This document shows, piece after piece, positions 1-39,286 of a stretch of DNA of 64,000 bases. This stretch comes from Theropithecus gelada. Taxonomy: Eukaryota; Chordata; Mammalia; Primates; Cercopithecidae. Where the stretch lies: positions 120,943,646 through 121,007,645 of the forward strand of contig NC_037669.1 in assembly GCF_003255815.1 (NCBI RefSeq), read 5' to 3'. The notes below the pieces were generated by a model. It was not told where the DNA came from, did not search any database, and worked only from the letters and a program-made list of their open reading frames with translations. Positions within the stretch are counted from its first letter, which is position 1. Every line of letters begins with the position of its first letter. A program made the position numbers and the translations under genes.

Positions 1-890
1 AAAGATGGATGTCTTAGGGCAGTAGGTAACATGGTTTTCCTAGCTTTGTTGTCACAGGTGACAGAAGCTGGACCATAAGTTAGGGTCACAGCTCCCTTGA
101 TTCTCCTTCTTTGTTCTCCTTCCTCTTTCACAACTCTCTCTCCTAGGTACTTTTAGTCAGGCTACAGATGGAATTTTGGGCATTTGCTCTAGAGAGAATT
201 TTCCTGGGTAGCTTTTGTGTTAAACAGACTTCATTACACATTTTTCTTTGCTTGGGGCCTCTCTCTCCTGACACAGATGCACAGGTCCCTTGTAGCCCAC
301 AGCCCCCAGTGTCACACATTAGTGGCACAGGCTAGGTTTTGACATTGGTTTCATGTACCCAGTGAAGAGCACTTTCTCTAAGAACAGTTCAATGGCAGGA
401 CGTATATGGTTATGAGCACGGAGGCCTCCAGTGCTGGAGCATCCGTTGCTGATCCCCAGAAGGGAGACATACTCTCTTTTTGTGTTTCCAAAGGCATACT
501 CTTACGAGGCAGATAGAAAGATATACAGTTAAGAAGTAGAGTTTTTAGATTCTGTTAACAGCTGGTTTATTACCTTTTCTGGAACTTTCTCACCCTTTCT
601 GCAGTGAAATAGGCTATTTCTGTATGTAGTAGTACACCTGTGGGGGAAAAAATGTGTGGAAACCTAGCTGTTCCCAAAAAAGGAGCACAAAAAGAAGGAC
701 ATCTGAGATTGCTGAATACTTTTTAGATGACAAAGAACTTAGAATGTTGAGAAGGGACTTACAGGGAATGGGCTGATAAAAGACTTGAGCGTCATCTAGT
801 ATTTACCCTTTTTTCCTCAAACTTGAGTTAGCTGAATACACACACACACACACACGAATATTGCTGCTTATGATAAATGCTCTAATCAAC
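1..890. other. Intergenic stretch, no feature recognised
   Basis: Mixed-composition DNA with only short chance ORFs. It contains a (CA)n microsatellite at 838-855. No exon or repeat family was recognised with confidence. Confidence 0.5.
838..855. repeat. (CA)n microsatellite
   Basis: About nine uninterrupted CA units. Confidence 0.85.
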
Positions 891-894
891 AAAA

Positions 895-1025
895 TTTACT
901 GGATCATAAGCTCTGCAAAGGTAGGGCCTGTGGTGTTCTCCTTTTATCCTTAGCCTGTAGCACCAGGCCTGGCACATAGATTCTTAGTAAATATCTACTG
1001 AGTGAATGAATTGTTGAACAGCTCG
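895..1025 (+). repeat. L2 3'-end fossil
   Basis: Contains the characteristic run 'caggcctggcacatag' followed by a degenerate 'cttagtaaatatctactgagtgaatgaat' type tail, as in L2 3' ends. Confidence 0.7.
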
Positions 1026-1089
1026 TACTGAAGAACTGATTCTGATAATCTGTGGAATACTTCAAAAGAGAATGAATACAACGCATATA

Positions 1090-3762
<2,673 letters not shown>

Positions 3763-3917
3763 AGTCCAGGAACTACAGAATGATTAACTTACTTTTATAC
3801 TGTAAAAAAGTTAGTATCCCCATGATGTTTCCCCAAAATAGTTTGAAAATAATTAGAAGACTTATGAATTATAGTGTGCGTCTTTCCTCTCTTACCACGG
3901 ACTGAGAGCTAACATAT

Positions 3918-4222
3918 TGACATACCTCATTTTACTGTGCTTTGCAAATATGGCATGTCTTACAAATGGAGGGTTTGTGGGAACCCTGAGTTGGGTAAAT
4001 CTATTGGCACCATTTTCCCAACATCATATGCTCACTTTGTCAGCATGTTTTTAGCAATATTTTAAAATTAAGGTATGTACACTTTAAAAGAGATAATGCT
4101 ATTGCACACTTAAACTACAGTATAGTATAAACGTAACTGTTATATGCACTGGGAAACCAGAAAACTCCTTGATTGCAGTGGTCTGGAACTGAACCTCAAA
4201 TATCTCTGAGGTATGCCTGTAT
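3918..4222. mobile_element. Internally deleted Tigger1-type DNA transposon
   Basis: Both terminal regions of Tigger1 are present in about 300 bp: the left end reads 'acatacctcattttactgtg' and 'aggtttgtgggaaccctg'; the right end reads 'tatgcactgggaaaccag' and 'tctctgaggtatgcctgta'. Terminal inverted repeats related to CAGGTATGCCTC close the element. No transposase sequence remains. Confidence 0.8.
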
Positions 4223-4800
4223 ATTAAAAAGGTGGGAAGAATTTTTTTTTTACAGTAACCAGGTGTTTAATGCTTTTGTTTTGTTTGATGAGAATAACTT
4301 CTAGTGCTATGAAACAAATAGCTATTTAATTCAACAATCAGTTTAGTAAACTTTGTAACCCCAGTTAGCAAAATAAAGACACCTATTAGGAAATGAGCCA
4401 AAGAGGAAGGTGAACTATTTTAGAAACGTAGTTTAAAATGTATATATAGTTCAAAAATCTAAAAGCATTCACATTTTTTCAAAATGGCATTCAATGATGG
4501 TCAAGTAAACTATTTCCTTTATTAGGGAGATGAGGTTCTCATACCTGCACAATGACATCCTGTGGCTATTATCAGACATATTGGAGACTTTGGACCTTGT
4601 GTTATGTAGAGGATTCCTTTTCCAGAGGATAGGCTGGATACGTACAGCAAATTGACTGCAACTCTCTATAAAACAGATCTTTCATATATCTGTAGTAAAA
4701 TAACAGTGTACATATTTACCATAATGAGAAACTGCATTTGCTTGAACTATAATACATTTTTAGTATTAGTGGGCAGAGTAAAATATTCCATATATTTTAA

Positions 4801-5296
<496 letters not shown>

Positions 5297-5772
5297 TGTC
5301 ATGATATTACTGGGAGAAACACTCTTTCTTGGGACTTTTTTGTTTCTACACATTTTGCTGGGTGGACCAAGAGACTGCAAGGCCCTAACTATTCTTTTAC
5401 CAGAACCATTTCTCAAGGTTGATTATGCAGCTGGTAACCTTAAAAAATAGGTAATCCTTCCTTCCACACCCATCATCACCCCCAAACAAAGAGCAGGCTT
5501 GCTTACTGCTTGCTATAAAATTTGTGGTTTCCCCAAGTTGTGTTCCTCAGCTGTGCAACAAACCCAGTGTATGGGCAGGTAGCCTCTGGGCCCCTCTGTA
5601 TTGCTCATGTAGCACCTGGGGGCAAAAGGAACCAATACACTTATGCTGATGTTCATGCTCCTACTGTGTCATAAGTAATAAAGTTCTTTGTCTCTGACCC
5701 AAGAGGCTCATGTGTTTTGCCAGTCTCCATAAAATAATAACAGGCTAATTTATTAGGTTGGAGGCAGTATCA
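5297..5772 (+). mobile_element. Probable solo LTR inserted in an old L1
   Basis: A 476-bp block begins TGTCATGATA and ends GCAGTATCA. It contains a polyadenylation-type sequence (AATAAAGTTCTTTGTCTC at about 5678). It interrupts L1 sequence: AATCCT lies to its left and AATCT to its right, compatible with a short target duplication. The family was not recognised, and there is no internal retroviral region. Confidence 0.55.
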
Positions 5773-6126
5773 AATCTAATCCCAGACACAACAAATTTTA
5801 GTATATATTTTTAAAAAATAAGAAGTCTTTTAAAAAAGCCCACAATACTATCATATTTTAAACAACAGTAATTTTTAATATCATTGAATATCCCAAATTG
5901 TGTTCAGATTTCCCTGTTTCATTTATTACAGTGTATTTGAAAAAGGATTTAAATAAGTTTCATGATTATATTGGGTGATTTGAATTCAAAAAATTTTATT
6001 TTAGTAAAATGTATTTAAAATTTGTAATTTTAACATACAAGTTGGTGGTATTAATTATATTCAAAATTTTGTACAACCATCACCCCTATTTCCAAAACTT
6101 TTACATCTGGGTGATTTGAATCTTAA
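5773..6126. mobile_element. Old L1 (L1M-type) fragment, middle part
   Basis: 'tttaatatcattgaatatcc' and 'gtgttcagatttccctgttt' continue the L1 consensus left at 5296. Confidence 0.5.
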
Positions 6127-6436
<310 letters not shown>

Positions 6437-6900
6437 AAGTATCTTTCTTTTAATCTACAGGTTTTCTTTTTCCCATTCTGTTTGTCCTTGCATTTATTTG
6501 TTGGAGAAAATCAGGTCATTTCTACTATAGTTTCCCACAATTTGGAGTTGTACTATTTTTATAACTGCAGTGATGTTTAACATGTTCCTTTGTTCCCTGT
6601 ATTTCCTGTAAATTGGTTTTTGGATCTAGAGGTTTATTTAGACTCAGGTTAATTTTTTTTGGTAAGACTTTCATTCATATGGGGTTTCATGGATTTCCAT
6701 CAGATGGCACATAATATCTGGTTATTTCTCTTTTCGAGATGTTAGCAGTCATGTATGATTATTGCCTAGATTACTTACATTTTAGGGGTGCATAATGGTG
6801 ATATTCAAATTCCATTATTTCTCCTTAATAGCTATAATACTTCCCTAAAGGAAATAGCTGCATAGTACTCCATTGTATGGATATTTAGTCAATCAGTCTA
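6437..6900. mobile_element. Old L1 (L1M-type) fragment, right part
   Basis: 'tgttccctgtatttcctgta' and 'gaggtttatttagactcagg' match the same old L1 3' region that recurs at 58960-59480. Confidence 0.5.
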
Positions 6901-8039
6901 AATATATTTTGTAAGTCATAGTACCCTATTTGTCAAACATAATGTTATTGTGATGGTTTTCCAATGAGAGAAGTTTTTGTTGTTGTTTCTTTCTTATTCA
7001 TAAAGAGTACAGAGTATGTTTCAAGCCTAAAGTGGCATTTGAGAAAAAGTTAAAAACTATTTCTATATGATAATGTAAATAAAAATCCTCACCCTCCAAA
7101 ATAATCTGTTGTAAAGTGTCCCTTTTGTTAAAAGGTACCCAGGAGTCTTTAATCTGGGAAGAAGGCAGTCTTGGTAGGGACAAGCAATTTCAGTTTTATT
7201 TTCTTCCAATGAAGAGTACCGAGAGCTGGGGAGGGCCTCCTTTGCATGTGTTCTTCTGGTTCTTTTTAAAATGCATGGATCTAAAATTAAGCACAGTGGT
7301 TTTTTCTGGTGATAGTACATGCCAAGATGGCATATTGGAACAGTTTCCTTAGAGCAACATTGAGACATATCTGTGCAAATCAATCAATTACCAACTCAGT
7401 GGACTTATTTAGCAGGAATATGAAACTCAAAAGTCATCATAGGGATTGAACCTCATTATCACTTTGCCACTAAAAATACTAAGCATTTCTTTTTATTCCT
7501 CACCACAGCATCTGTAACTCACACCTGGCATTTTGTGAAACTTCTGTATGCTGGGTAGTATAGCAGGTGAAATGTCACATGACCAGTTCTTTGGTACACT
7601 GAGGATCAGATGAATAAAAAGAGGGAAAGAGGAAGTGAAGCATATTTCAAGTTATTTTTATTTTTATTTTTATTTTTTTATTTTTTCAAGTTATTTTTAG
7701 TAAAAATCTTGCCACTCATTATTCATTGGCTTATTGCCATCTTAAATAACTTATAAAAAAAGACATATTTTTGAAATATGGGAGGATTTTCTCTCTGTCC
7801 ATGTCTCTCTCTCAGCAAAGGGACCAAGAGAGTAAAGTAACAATTCACATATGTATGTGATGGTTTGATACAGTTTTTAATGTCAGAAGAAAAACCTGTT
7901 GTCTTAGTAAAAATGAAAGAAATGGAAGCCTAACTAAATTAGGCTTGTAGGAGAACGATATTTCAAAAGTCCACCTTCCAAATCAAAAAGTGAAGGTGGG
8001 TAGCGTGCAATTTGTGTTTACTAAATGCAACTTAATTTG
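6901..8039. other. Intergenic stretch with simple repeat, otherwise unassigned
   Basis: AT-rich DNA with no gene recognised. A (TTTTTA)n tract lies at about 7652-7690. Short ORFs near 7063-7383 on both strands look like chance. Confidence 0.45.
7652..7690. repeat. (TTTTTA)n simple repeat
   Basis: Repeated TTTTTA units bounded on both sides by 'caagttattttta'-like sequence. Confidence 0.8.
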
Positions 8040-8044
8040 TTTGT

Positions 8045-8525
8045 TTTAGTACTCCATTATTGTGAAATAAATTACTTCAAAACGTACTGGCTGAAAACAG
8101 CACATGTTTATGATCTCACAGTTTCTGTGGGTCAGAAATCCAGAGTGGCTTAGCTGGGGGCCTCTGGCTCAGGGTCTCTCATGAGCTGCCATCAAGCTGT
8201 GGGCTGGAGCTGAGGCACCTTCAAGTTTCCTTACATGGCTGTTGGCAGCCTCAGAAGATCCATTTCCAAGTTCATGTGGAGCTCTCCACAGGGCTGCCTG
8301 GAGACAAAGAATCTGGCTTTCTTAAGAGTGAGAAATCCAGAGAGAGAGAGACAGCGAGCACCCAAGACAGAAGCCACAAAAGTGACATCCCATCCATCAC
8401 GCCTTCTGTGTTCTGTTCGTTAGAAAAGCCTCAATACCCCCAGCCCACCCTCAAACGGAGTAGATCACACAAGGGCTTGAAGACCAGGATGCAGGGATCC
8501 TTGTGGGCTGCTTACCAGAATTTTT
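8045..8525 (+). repeat. Ancient interspersed repeat, family not assigned
   Basis: 'attgtgaaataaattacttc', 'atctcacagtttctgtgggt' and 'agtgacatcccatccatcac' are recurrent mammalian repeat sequence I recognise but cannot name with certainty. Confidence 0.45.
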
Positions 8526-8884
8526 TCATTTTAAATGTAAATATTTTAAATAGAAAATACATTCTCATGGTTTAAAATTCAAAATGTACAAGAATGTATA
8601 TAGTAAGAAGACTTCTTCATATCCCTGTCAGTCAGTCCCCTCCTTGAGCAAATTGTCAACATTTTCTTGTTTATCCTTTCAGAGACATTCTGTTAAACAT
8701 CAAGTTGAACACGTGGGATTCCACAGGGTGTGAGCAGAGAGCACTCCACCTTGCCAGCTCAAACCTGCTTGGTAGAGATAACTCTTCCCCACCCCTTGGA
8801 TGAAATCTCAAGTGGGTACTATGACTTTTCACCGCCCTCTCAGATAATAAGCAGTCCTCCAGTCACTTTCAGTCATAACATAGT

Positions 8885-8890
8885 TTTATT
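8885..8890 (-). terminator. SAMD7: Candidate SAMD7 polyadenylation signal (AATAAA)
   Basis: TTTATT on the plus strand reads AATAAA on the SAMD7 strand, about 875 nt after the stop codon. No transcript evidence is available, so use is an inference. Confidence 0.4.
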
Positions 8891-8939
8891 TCATAAATAA
8901 AATACCTAGTCCTGAGTAATAGTCAGACTCGATTTTTGA

Positions 8940-9238
<299 letters not shown>

Positions 9239-9762
9239 AAAACTCGAAAATCTGAGGTTAAAGCTTCTCCCCTTCCCTAGATTGTACCTGCTTCAGGCTA
9301 GAAATCTGGATTGAGCAAAGTTGGAGCCGTGGTCAGCTTCTCCATTTCTGTTCTGTACTTCTCCCTGTTCTCTTCTGCCTCTTTGTGGTTGCCTTTATCT
9401 CTCTCAGGGTTTGGGAATGGAAAATGAGTGAAGAAAGGGAGGGAGCTCTTTTTTCAGTTTCAGCTCTTTTGGTTTCTTCAGAGATTTCTTCAGGGAAACA
9501 TCCATCTGCAGCTTTCTTGATGTTTGCAAATCTCCCCTTCATTAGCATTTGCTCCTAAGGATGCATCTCCAGTCATTTGGTGCTGGAGTCATTCAGCCCT
9601 GACAGGGAGGCCCCTTGGGCAAGTCTCCTCCGTGACAGCTCCAGGAAGGCTGAGTTTCTCTCCTCGTTCTCCATCCAGTCCTGGGAAATCCTCACACATC
9701 CCTTGTAATATCCTAGGCTCGTTGGAAAACTGGCTAAGACTATTCTTCCTCCTTGAGAGCTT

Positions 9763-28664
<18,902 letters not shown>

Positions 28665-28705
28665 CACCGAGTTTGTCATCAATATGTCTCGCCACTGGTG
28701 GAGTT
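28665..28705 (-). other. SAMD7: SAMD7 5' UTR part of first coding exon
   Basis: The minus strand reads a pyrimidine-rich tract ending TTCTTTTTAG immediately before 28705, a good splice acceptor. The exon therefore begins at 28705 and has 41 nt of leader before the chosen ATG. This implies at least one further non-coding exon at higher coordinates. The in-frame upstream ATG at 28679 lies inside this leader. The acceptor is inferred from consensus, not from transcript data. Confidence 0.7.
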
Positions 28706-28954
28706 CTAAAAAGAACCGGATAGACACTTCAACAAATAACTCTACCTTTTGTGAACTGTTTGAATTCTTCTTGAACACAACAAAAGCCTTTTGTATTTTC
28801 ACAACACTTGGGAAGACTAGCTACACCAAGCTTTTAGTTACACAAAAACCCCACATATACTTGTAAAACTCAGTGTTTTATCAGTATGCCCTTGGAATTT
28901 GTTGCAGGGTTCACAGGTAATACCATACCAAACTGCAAGCAATGATAAAATTAA

Positions 28955-29362
<408 letters not shown>

Positions 29363-29754
29363 TGCATAAATTCTCCCAATGTTCAATCTTTGGAAAAATA
29401 TTCCTATTTAGTTGATAAGATTTAACACTAGAAAAGGAGGGAGGAGAATATTTTTAATGTCTAAAAATATATCTAATTAGAATGGATACAGAGTGCATGG
29501 GACTGTATTTAATTAGAACGAGTGACCAAATTATAGCCAAATCTACATAAATGCAAATATTCATATGCTTTACCTTCAGAAACTAGTGATCAGAAAAAAG
29601 CACTACTTTTAAAGGGATAACATTTTTCCTGACATTTCTTGTTCTTTAATATCTTTGAATGATTTTAAATATAAAAACAAGTACTAGTTAAACAGGTCAT
29701 TTAAGCTTCTCCTTCATTCTCAACTCCCACTTTTTAAAAAATCTGAGAGCTCTG

Positions 29755-30727
<973 letters not shown>

Positions 30728-31184
30728 AATAATTGGGTTTTCTTATTGTTTTTTTAAAATCTGAGATACCTGCAACTATGTTTGAAGAAAAAGATATTAG
30801 GAAGAAAATGTTCTGCTTTTCAAAGTAGTGACCTTTCTTTCCTTGTGTGTATTTGATCTAATTGTGTGTTTGATTTAATTTTTAAAATAGAGGTTAATTC
30901 ATTCACATGGTTCAAATACTAAAAATATAATGGTATTTAAATATACAATCACTTTATTAGCTTCTTCTTCAGACCTAACCCCACTGATCAAATTGGAAAT
31001 CCAAGTACAGGGACCACCTAACATCGGCTTTTGCCATTCATACATACATATTAAAGTTTTTTATCTCCATTTATTTTCACTGTATTTCTATGAGGTCAGT
31101 ATACTTTCCTCTCTGATAGTGGTCTCAGAGAGTTTAGTTAGCATGGCACAATCAGGATTAGAATAAAAATCTCTGCTAGGTGCC

Positions 31185-31770
<586 letters not shown>

Positions 31771-31784
31771 TATAGGCTCTATTT

Positions 31785-32566
<782 letters not shown>

Positions 32567-32579
32567 ACATATATATATG

Positions 32580-33363
32580 GCTCAGCTTGTATCCTATGTG
32601 ATGTCTGAGACAAGTCAGGAAGAAGGAGAAGGAAAAAGGAAGAAAGAGAGGAGCAAGAATTGCTTAGAGGTTCACCACCTCTCTTCCTCATACATGTTAC
32701 CTTTGGGAAAAGCCGTGGAGATGAATCACCAAAAGGAGATGAGATTGTCTTACTTTGGAATCCCCAAAGGAGGCCCTAAGACAATAACTTAAGTACAGTA
32801 GCTCATTTGGGAGGTAATCCCAGGAAACCCGTGTGAGGGAGTAGAAAAGCAAGACCAGGAAGGGAAAAGTCAATAAAGGGTGAGTGAATTAATGTGTGGG
32901 TTTTCACTGTGGGCAACTGGTCCTCAACCCTGCTGGGAGCCCTCTGAGAAACCTATGGTACACATCTCAGAATTGTCCCCATGAAGGACAAAGAGTTGGC
33001 CCATCAACTTCTGTTGGCCACTGGTTGAGGGCACAGTTCTCCTTTGCATATGGATTATGCTTGAGCTAGACACAACAAGCTCCTGTGGTGCAGGACAAAA
33101 CCTTCAGACTGAGAAACAGGGAGATGCAGGTGCTTCAGATGGGAAATGACTTCCATGGTTGCAGGTGAACTCAGAAGGAGGCCAAGATGTAAGGTAGGGC
33201 AGCAACAGTGACTAGTGCTATTGAGGCAACATGGCAGCCTTCTAATGTCATTCCACTAGTTAATTGGCACAAATGCCTTTCTTCTGAAATACCAGGTTTG
33301 CCAGGCTTAGACATATCTATATAAGGCTCTGTAGGGTCCATTGTCTGCAACAAAACAGCAGGA
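32580..33363. other. Unassigned stretch
   Basis: No recognised gene. Sequence at 32800-33060 has the look of an old retroviral-type repeat, but the family could not be named. Confidence 0.35.
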
Positions 33364-33387
33364 TTTTTTTTTTTTTTTTTTTTTTTT
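33364..33387 (-). repeat. Isolated poly(T) tract
   Basis: A 24-nt T run with no recognisable Alu or L1 body next to it. Confidence 0.8.
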
Positions 33388-33874
33388 ACCATTAGTCACA
33401 AATTATGTGAAATAAGTGGGAGAACTCAGTGTTATTTGGCCAATGGGAAAGGACAAGTGTTATCTAATGTACCATCAAAGCTATCCTTGGTACCACATCT
33501 GTTCTTGATTCTATGGTTCCTGGGTCTGGCTTGCTTTCTTTTTACAATGCCATGGGGGTGGTTCATTGTTTTTTAATCAATCCACCAAATTTTAATCTAA
33601 AACACAAGCTATTCCGAGTGCCTGCAGAAATGTCCACATGTCATGGAAGTCCCTGGACAGGACGATGAGTCATTGGCATCAGCAGCTCCTGTGTGTTACA
33701 GTTTTGGCCTCCACTTGGCTTCCCTAGTTTCTTTTAATCCTTGTACTTACGAACTAGTACTTATTTACTTATCACTATCATATAGATTGATGCCCGAATT
33801 TTCCTTAAAGAAAAGGATGGCCTAGTTTCTTTTGTGTCTGTTATCATGCACGTACCTCAAATTACATAGTTTTA

Positions 33875-34170
33875 ACTTTCATTTTTCAGAGAAGTTTTAG
33901 GTTCACAGCAAAATAGAGTGGACAGTACAGAGAGTTTTCATATCCTCCTCCAAAATACACATGCATAGCTTCCCCACTATCAACATCCTGCATCAGAGTG
34001 TACATTTGTTACAATCAGTTAAGCTACACTGACGCATCATTGCCACCCAAAATTCATAGTTTACGTGTGGATTCACTCTTGGTGTTGGACATTCTATGGT
34101 TCTGACAAATGTAGAATGGCATTTATCCACCATTATAGTATCATACAGAATAGTTGCACTACCCAAAATA
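33875..34170 (-). mobile_element. Old L1 (L1M-type) fragment
   Basis: 'agagaagttttaggttcaca', 'atcaacatcctgcatcagag' and 'accattatagtatcatacag' match an antisense old L1. The same part recurs at 51420-51715. Confidence 0.7.
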
Positions 34171-37100
34171 TAATTTTGTAGCAAATAAAATCAGAATACT
34201 TTTAAGGCAACGTTCTAAGGTTGATCTGATCTTTCACTTCATCAGTCAGGTAGATACTTGAAACTCCAAATTTGTGTTGCCTTAAAACCATTGTTTTGAG
34301 GGTACTGAGTCATATGATCAAGCATGAGTCTTTAAATGTGAACTTTCATATTTTCAGGGCACCCCTTTCTATTTTAAACACACGTGGAAAAATTGTAAAC
34401 TAAGGTCACTTTGCAGTAGCAGATGAAATGCTCCAGTAAAAGTGCAGACTGGAATATAAATTTTCAGTGCAGAGCGTGTCTGGTAATCCCAAAGTGAGGG
34501 AGTGCAGTGGTGCTTAGGTCTGCATTCAGGCTGGATTTCTCTGACCCAGAGCTCTAATCCTGGATGCCCAGCACATTAGGAGGATGAGGACTCCTTAATC
34601 TCTGTCTTCAGACTCTTACCCTCAACAAACCCCTCCAGGCAGCACATAGACGATTTACCTAGTGCTAATTCTGTCTCAACTGATTAGGGCAGTAGTAGTA
34701 AGACATGAACTTCATGAACTAAAGCCCTTGCCAAATCAGCAGATATTCACAGAATGATTTCCCATGCCCAGGAGCCAGGTGCCAATTTTATTATATTCGT
34801 CTGTTATTGGCTATACTGTGATCACTCATTAAAATCAGTGCAATTTGAGTTTAGAAAATCCTGGATTTGAGCAATTGTATTTTAGAATATTTATGATGCA
34901 TGCTTTCTGATTACATACACTAAAATGAAATAACTTTTCAGTAACTGCTATATCTGGTAAGTTTTTGTGTGCGAAATATAGATCAGTAGAATTAAATGTT
35001 TCCACAGTTCTGGGATAAATAAATGTAAGACAAACACATGTAAATTCTCAAATTAAAATGAGAGCAATTTTTACAATTCAGGCCTGGCTGCCTCTGAGTT
35101 TTCTTGGCCTTCTCTTAGGCAGTACCCCAACAACTCCAAAGTAATTCCTCCTACTTATGTTTTGGAGAGGTCTTTGTAGCCCATCTCCTCCAACTCTGCT
35201 CTGAGCACAACCCAAACAGGCCTTCTCCTGGGTCTCTCCATATCTTGCTCCCCTACCCATCTCTGCCAAGGACAGAGGAGAACTTTAGAAAGACAGTTCA
35301 TACTGAAGCATTTGGCAGTGCCACTAAAATGTATTTCACTTTTCCTAAAGGCATAAGCTTTAGTACTTTTCTAACTGCATTTCACCACAGCACATACCCT
35401 GGAAAGCACTGAAGACAGTGGGTTATGTGCTGGCTGCTCTCACTTCTTATTTCTTTTTACTCTGGAAGCTCATTTTCATTAGATCCATCCACGCCTTCTT
35501 GAAATGTCAGCTTCTAGGCACAATTACAAATATTGTAACGAAAAAGGTAAACCTTTGTCATCATTAAATAAGTCGAAATTATGTAATTTCTACTGGACTC
35601 AACATAATTTATGTGCAACTACAGTTTGTATAAATTATGTTCGCTTTCTTCAAAAGATTGTGAAGCAAAGTCCATTATATAAAAATCTGTAGAGACTAAA
35701 GTGAAATTCTATCCGTACTCATATAACAGAACTGAATAGTAGGTATTTTAGGTAGTCTTAAAGAACGAATTAAGGAATATCAATATAGATTTTATTTCAT
35801 GATTATCATTGATTGTTCCCCAATGTTTTCCTGAAATTTTCTACTCTGACATTTCATGGTTCATACATCATGACAATTTTTGGAATATAGATATCTGCAG
35901 CAATAGGGGGCCATTGAAATAATAATGTATAGTAAATATACAGCAGTAACACATAGAGGTAGGCACTTAATCTATTTGAAGATAATAAAACAACAGTAAA
36001 TTTACACACAACTTTGAACTGACTTTATCTTAAATACACTTCATTTTACTTTCACTTAAAAAACTCCAAAAACTAAGACCAGGCAGGGTTTATTTGGCAG
36101 GAGTGGTATATCATCTGTACTCGTTAGGAACTTCAGTTAAGTAGGAATTTATTAGCTCACATATTGTTAGTAATAGAGCTAATAAAGTGTACACATACAC
36201 CTAAGCATTTCCTTTAAGATAAAGATGTCCTTTTATTTTGTATGTGTACATTTTACTCAGAGTAACTAGCCTCAATTGGACTAATCAATGCGTGGAGTTA
36301 TATACTTACATCCTCTACGAAGCCTTCTTGTCTTTGATATTACAGATGGAAGAACCATACAAAGACCTTCTGGCCTCCAACTTCAGAAGCTTCTCTGGCT
36401 GCAGGTTGAAAAATACATCTGACAACTCTTTCAAAAACGGTCTTAATGCAGTTTAACCTTGCTTTAAATACAAATTCAACTAAGTTGATTAGTCCTATTT
36501 CATGACAGAAACTTTGCCCTCTGATATCCTCTACAGATAGGCTAAAAGATGTTAAGCCTAAGGAAAGTGCCCTGCAAGGTACATAAACCTGTCTCAGGGC
36601 TTAGCCTTTAGTGTAATCCTTCCTTAGCCTTTAAGATGCTTTGTGGGCATTCACTTAATACCACCGTTCAACTTGACACAAAAGAAAAATACTATGCCAA
36701 GAAGTAATAAGCTTTTCTTTGATGGAACAATATAGCCTATTCCATATTTCCAACAGGTTTCAAGTGGAAACATTTCTTTTGCAAGTAGGAAAAAACCTAA
36801 GTTATTTTCCACAGAGCTGAAATATTTGACGAAAGATGGCAGTCTATTTTAAAAAGAAGCTTCTATAATGGAAAACTGTACTTTAATTCTCACAGGCAGT
36901 GAGAAAACCCTTCATTGTCCATGTGAGAGCTATGATCTATATGAGAGGGAAAACACAGAATTTTGAAAATGTGACCTGTTATATTTGCTAGAGAAATATT
37001 TATAGCTTGAAAAAGAACATCCATATTTTTTGATTCCTAGTAATTTACTAGTGGGAAGTACAAAATAAGAATTGAATATAAGAAATTTAAGTTGTGTTAC

Positions 37101-37232
37101 AAGTAATGCTTTAGGCTTCCAGTTTGAAAGTAACCTGCTCCTTTGTTGACACACATTTTTATCATTGGCTGTTGAATTCATTAATAGCACATGGAACTGA
37201 TTGTATTTATTCCAGTGTTATTGTTCATAAAG
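34171..37232. other. Repeat-poor stretch upstream of SAMD7, no gene assigned
   Basis: Three kilobases nearly free of recognisable primate repeats. Short open frames (for example 35504-35692, 36238-36456) have no recognised homology. Candidate site of SAMD7 5' non-coding exons or photoreceptor regulatory elements by position only. Confidence 0.4.
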
Positions 37233-37365
37233 CAGTGGTCAACAGCAGGGACTTAGATGACCAACAGACTCAATAAGCCTCAGCACCACCACTCATTAGC
37301 TGTATGGCCTGGCCAAGTTACTGAACTTCTCTGAGCCTTACTTTCCTCATCTCAGAGGAGCCCTT
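37233..37365 (+). repeat. MIR fossil
   Basis: 'cactcattagctgtatggcc' and 'ctctgagccttactttcctc' match MIR. Confidence 0.75.
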
Positions 37366-37651
37366 CTTGGGAAAGGGAAGGCAACAAGGTAGACAAAATG
37401 TTTGAATAGTTCTCACTAAACCTCAGCCACTATGTTAGGTAACTGTATTGCACGGAGTCCTCTGTTGAGGATCCATGGGAGAAATTTTTCTCAGCCAGTA
37501 GTACTAGGGACAATTGTTCTGTCGTCATCGTCGTTGTTGTTTTTCTGAAAAATAAGGCCAAAATAAAACCTCAGGAATCATGTAACTAGTGTGTTGCATT
37601 CTTTGTGTTGGTTAGTAGGAAGCTCAGAACCTGCCTTTAGGCATGCATTTT

Positions 37652-37981
<330 letters not shown>

Positions 37982-38045
37982 TAAAACCATAAATTATCTA
38001 TGGCTTCATCTTATTTTTCTTAACATTATTTTCCCTTTTCCCTAA

Positions 38046-38440
<395 letters not shown>

Positions 38441-38458
38441 CTAATGCATATAGTTTTT

Positions 38459-39286
38459 AAAAAATCACTCTGGTAGTCTCAAATTAGAAGAGCTTGTATC
38501 TGAAAGACTTGCTTATACATTGTTCGACAGAAACTTATAAATGTATTGTTTTCATACAAGCAACATCATAAAGAGTAATTAGGTTCGTACCAGCCCATAA
38601 ACATCAATCTAACAGTGTAACAGCAGTACTCATTCCAATATAGAGCCACCATTTATATTCTGTTTCTCTGGAAAATGTGATCAGGGTATCAGTGGGGTTC
38701 ATTAATTACATTTTCTCCTAACTCAGCCCTGGACAAGTTCCCAAGACCCTCACCTGCGGTTGTTACTCCTCTTACTCCCCCCACCAGCTCCTGCTATGTG
38801 GGTGGGGCTGAGACTGTGTTAAGGAAGGAACTCTGGCAGGTGGAATGAGGGGAGTAAGAGGCTTCCAGAGTCTGAGGCTCTGACTGGAAGTGGGAGATGA
38901 AAGGTAGGAACTTCCTTGGATTCAGTTAGTGCATACCAGTCTGGCTATGCCGATTGTTAAAATACTGACATTTTCCCACTCTGGTAGGAAAATAGCCACT
39001 GCCCTGAGCCCCTAACTGCTCACCCACCCCTGTTGCTACTGGACACTCTCTCCCCTCAGTGCAACATCTAAAGGGGTAGTTCCTAACGCAGTGGGCGCAG
39101 GCACCTCCTGCTTGGGCATCTCAGCCAGCCTCCAGTTAAACTGGTCAGTTCTGGAGGTGACTGCCCGCTGAATGAGAGAGATCACAGTGCAGAGGAGTGG
39201 GAGGCCCCCGGGTCTCTGGCTATTTTGGAAATAGTTGGAAGAAGCTCCACCGGAAGAGAGGAACAGGTGACGATAAGCCACCAGCA
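38459..39286. other. Unassigned, moderately GC-rich stretch
   Basis: No repeat family or gene recognised; the sequence leads into the inverted repeat at 39287. Confidence 0.4.

Noticed and set aside
36238..36456. 72-codon plus frame preceded by an acceptor-like sequence
   Set aside because: No homology recognised, no matching donor or partner exon found, and opposite in strand to SAMD7.
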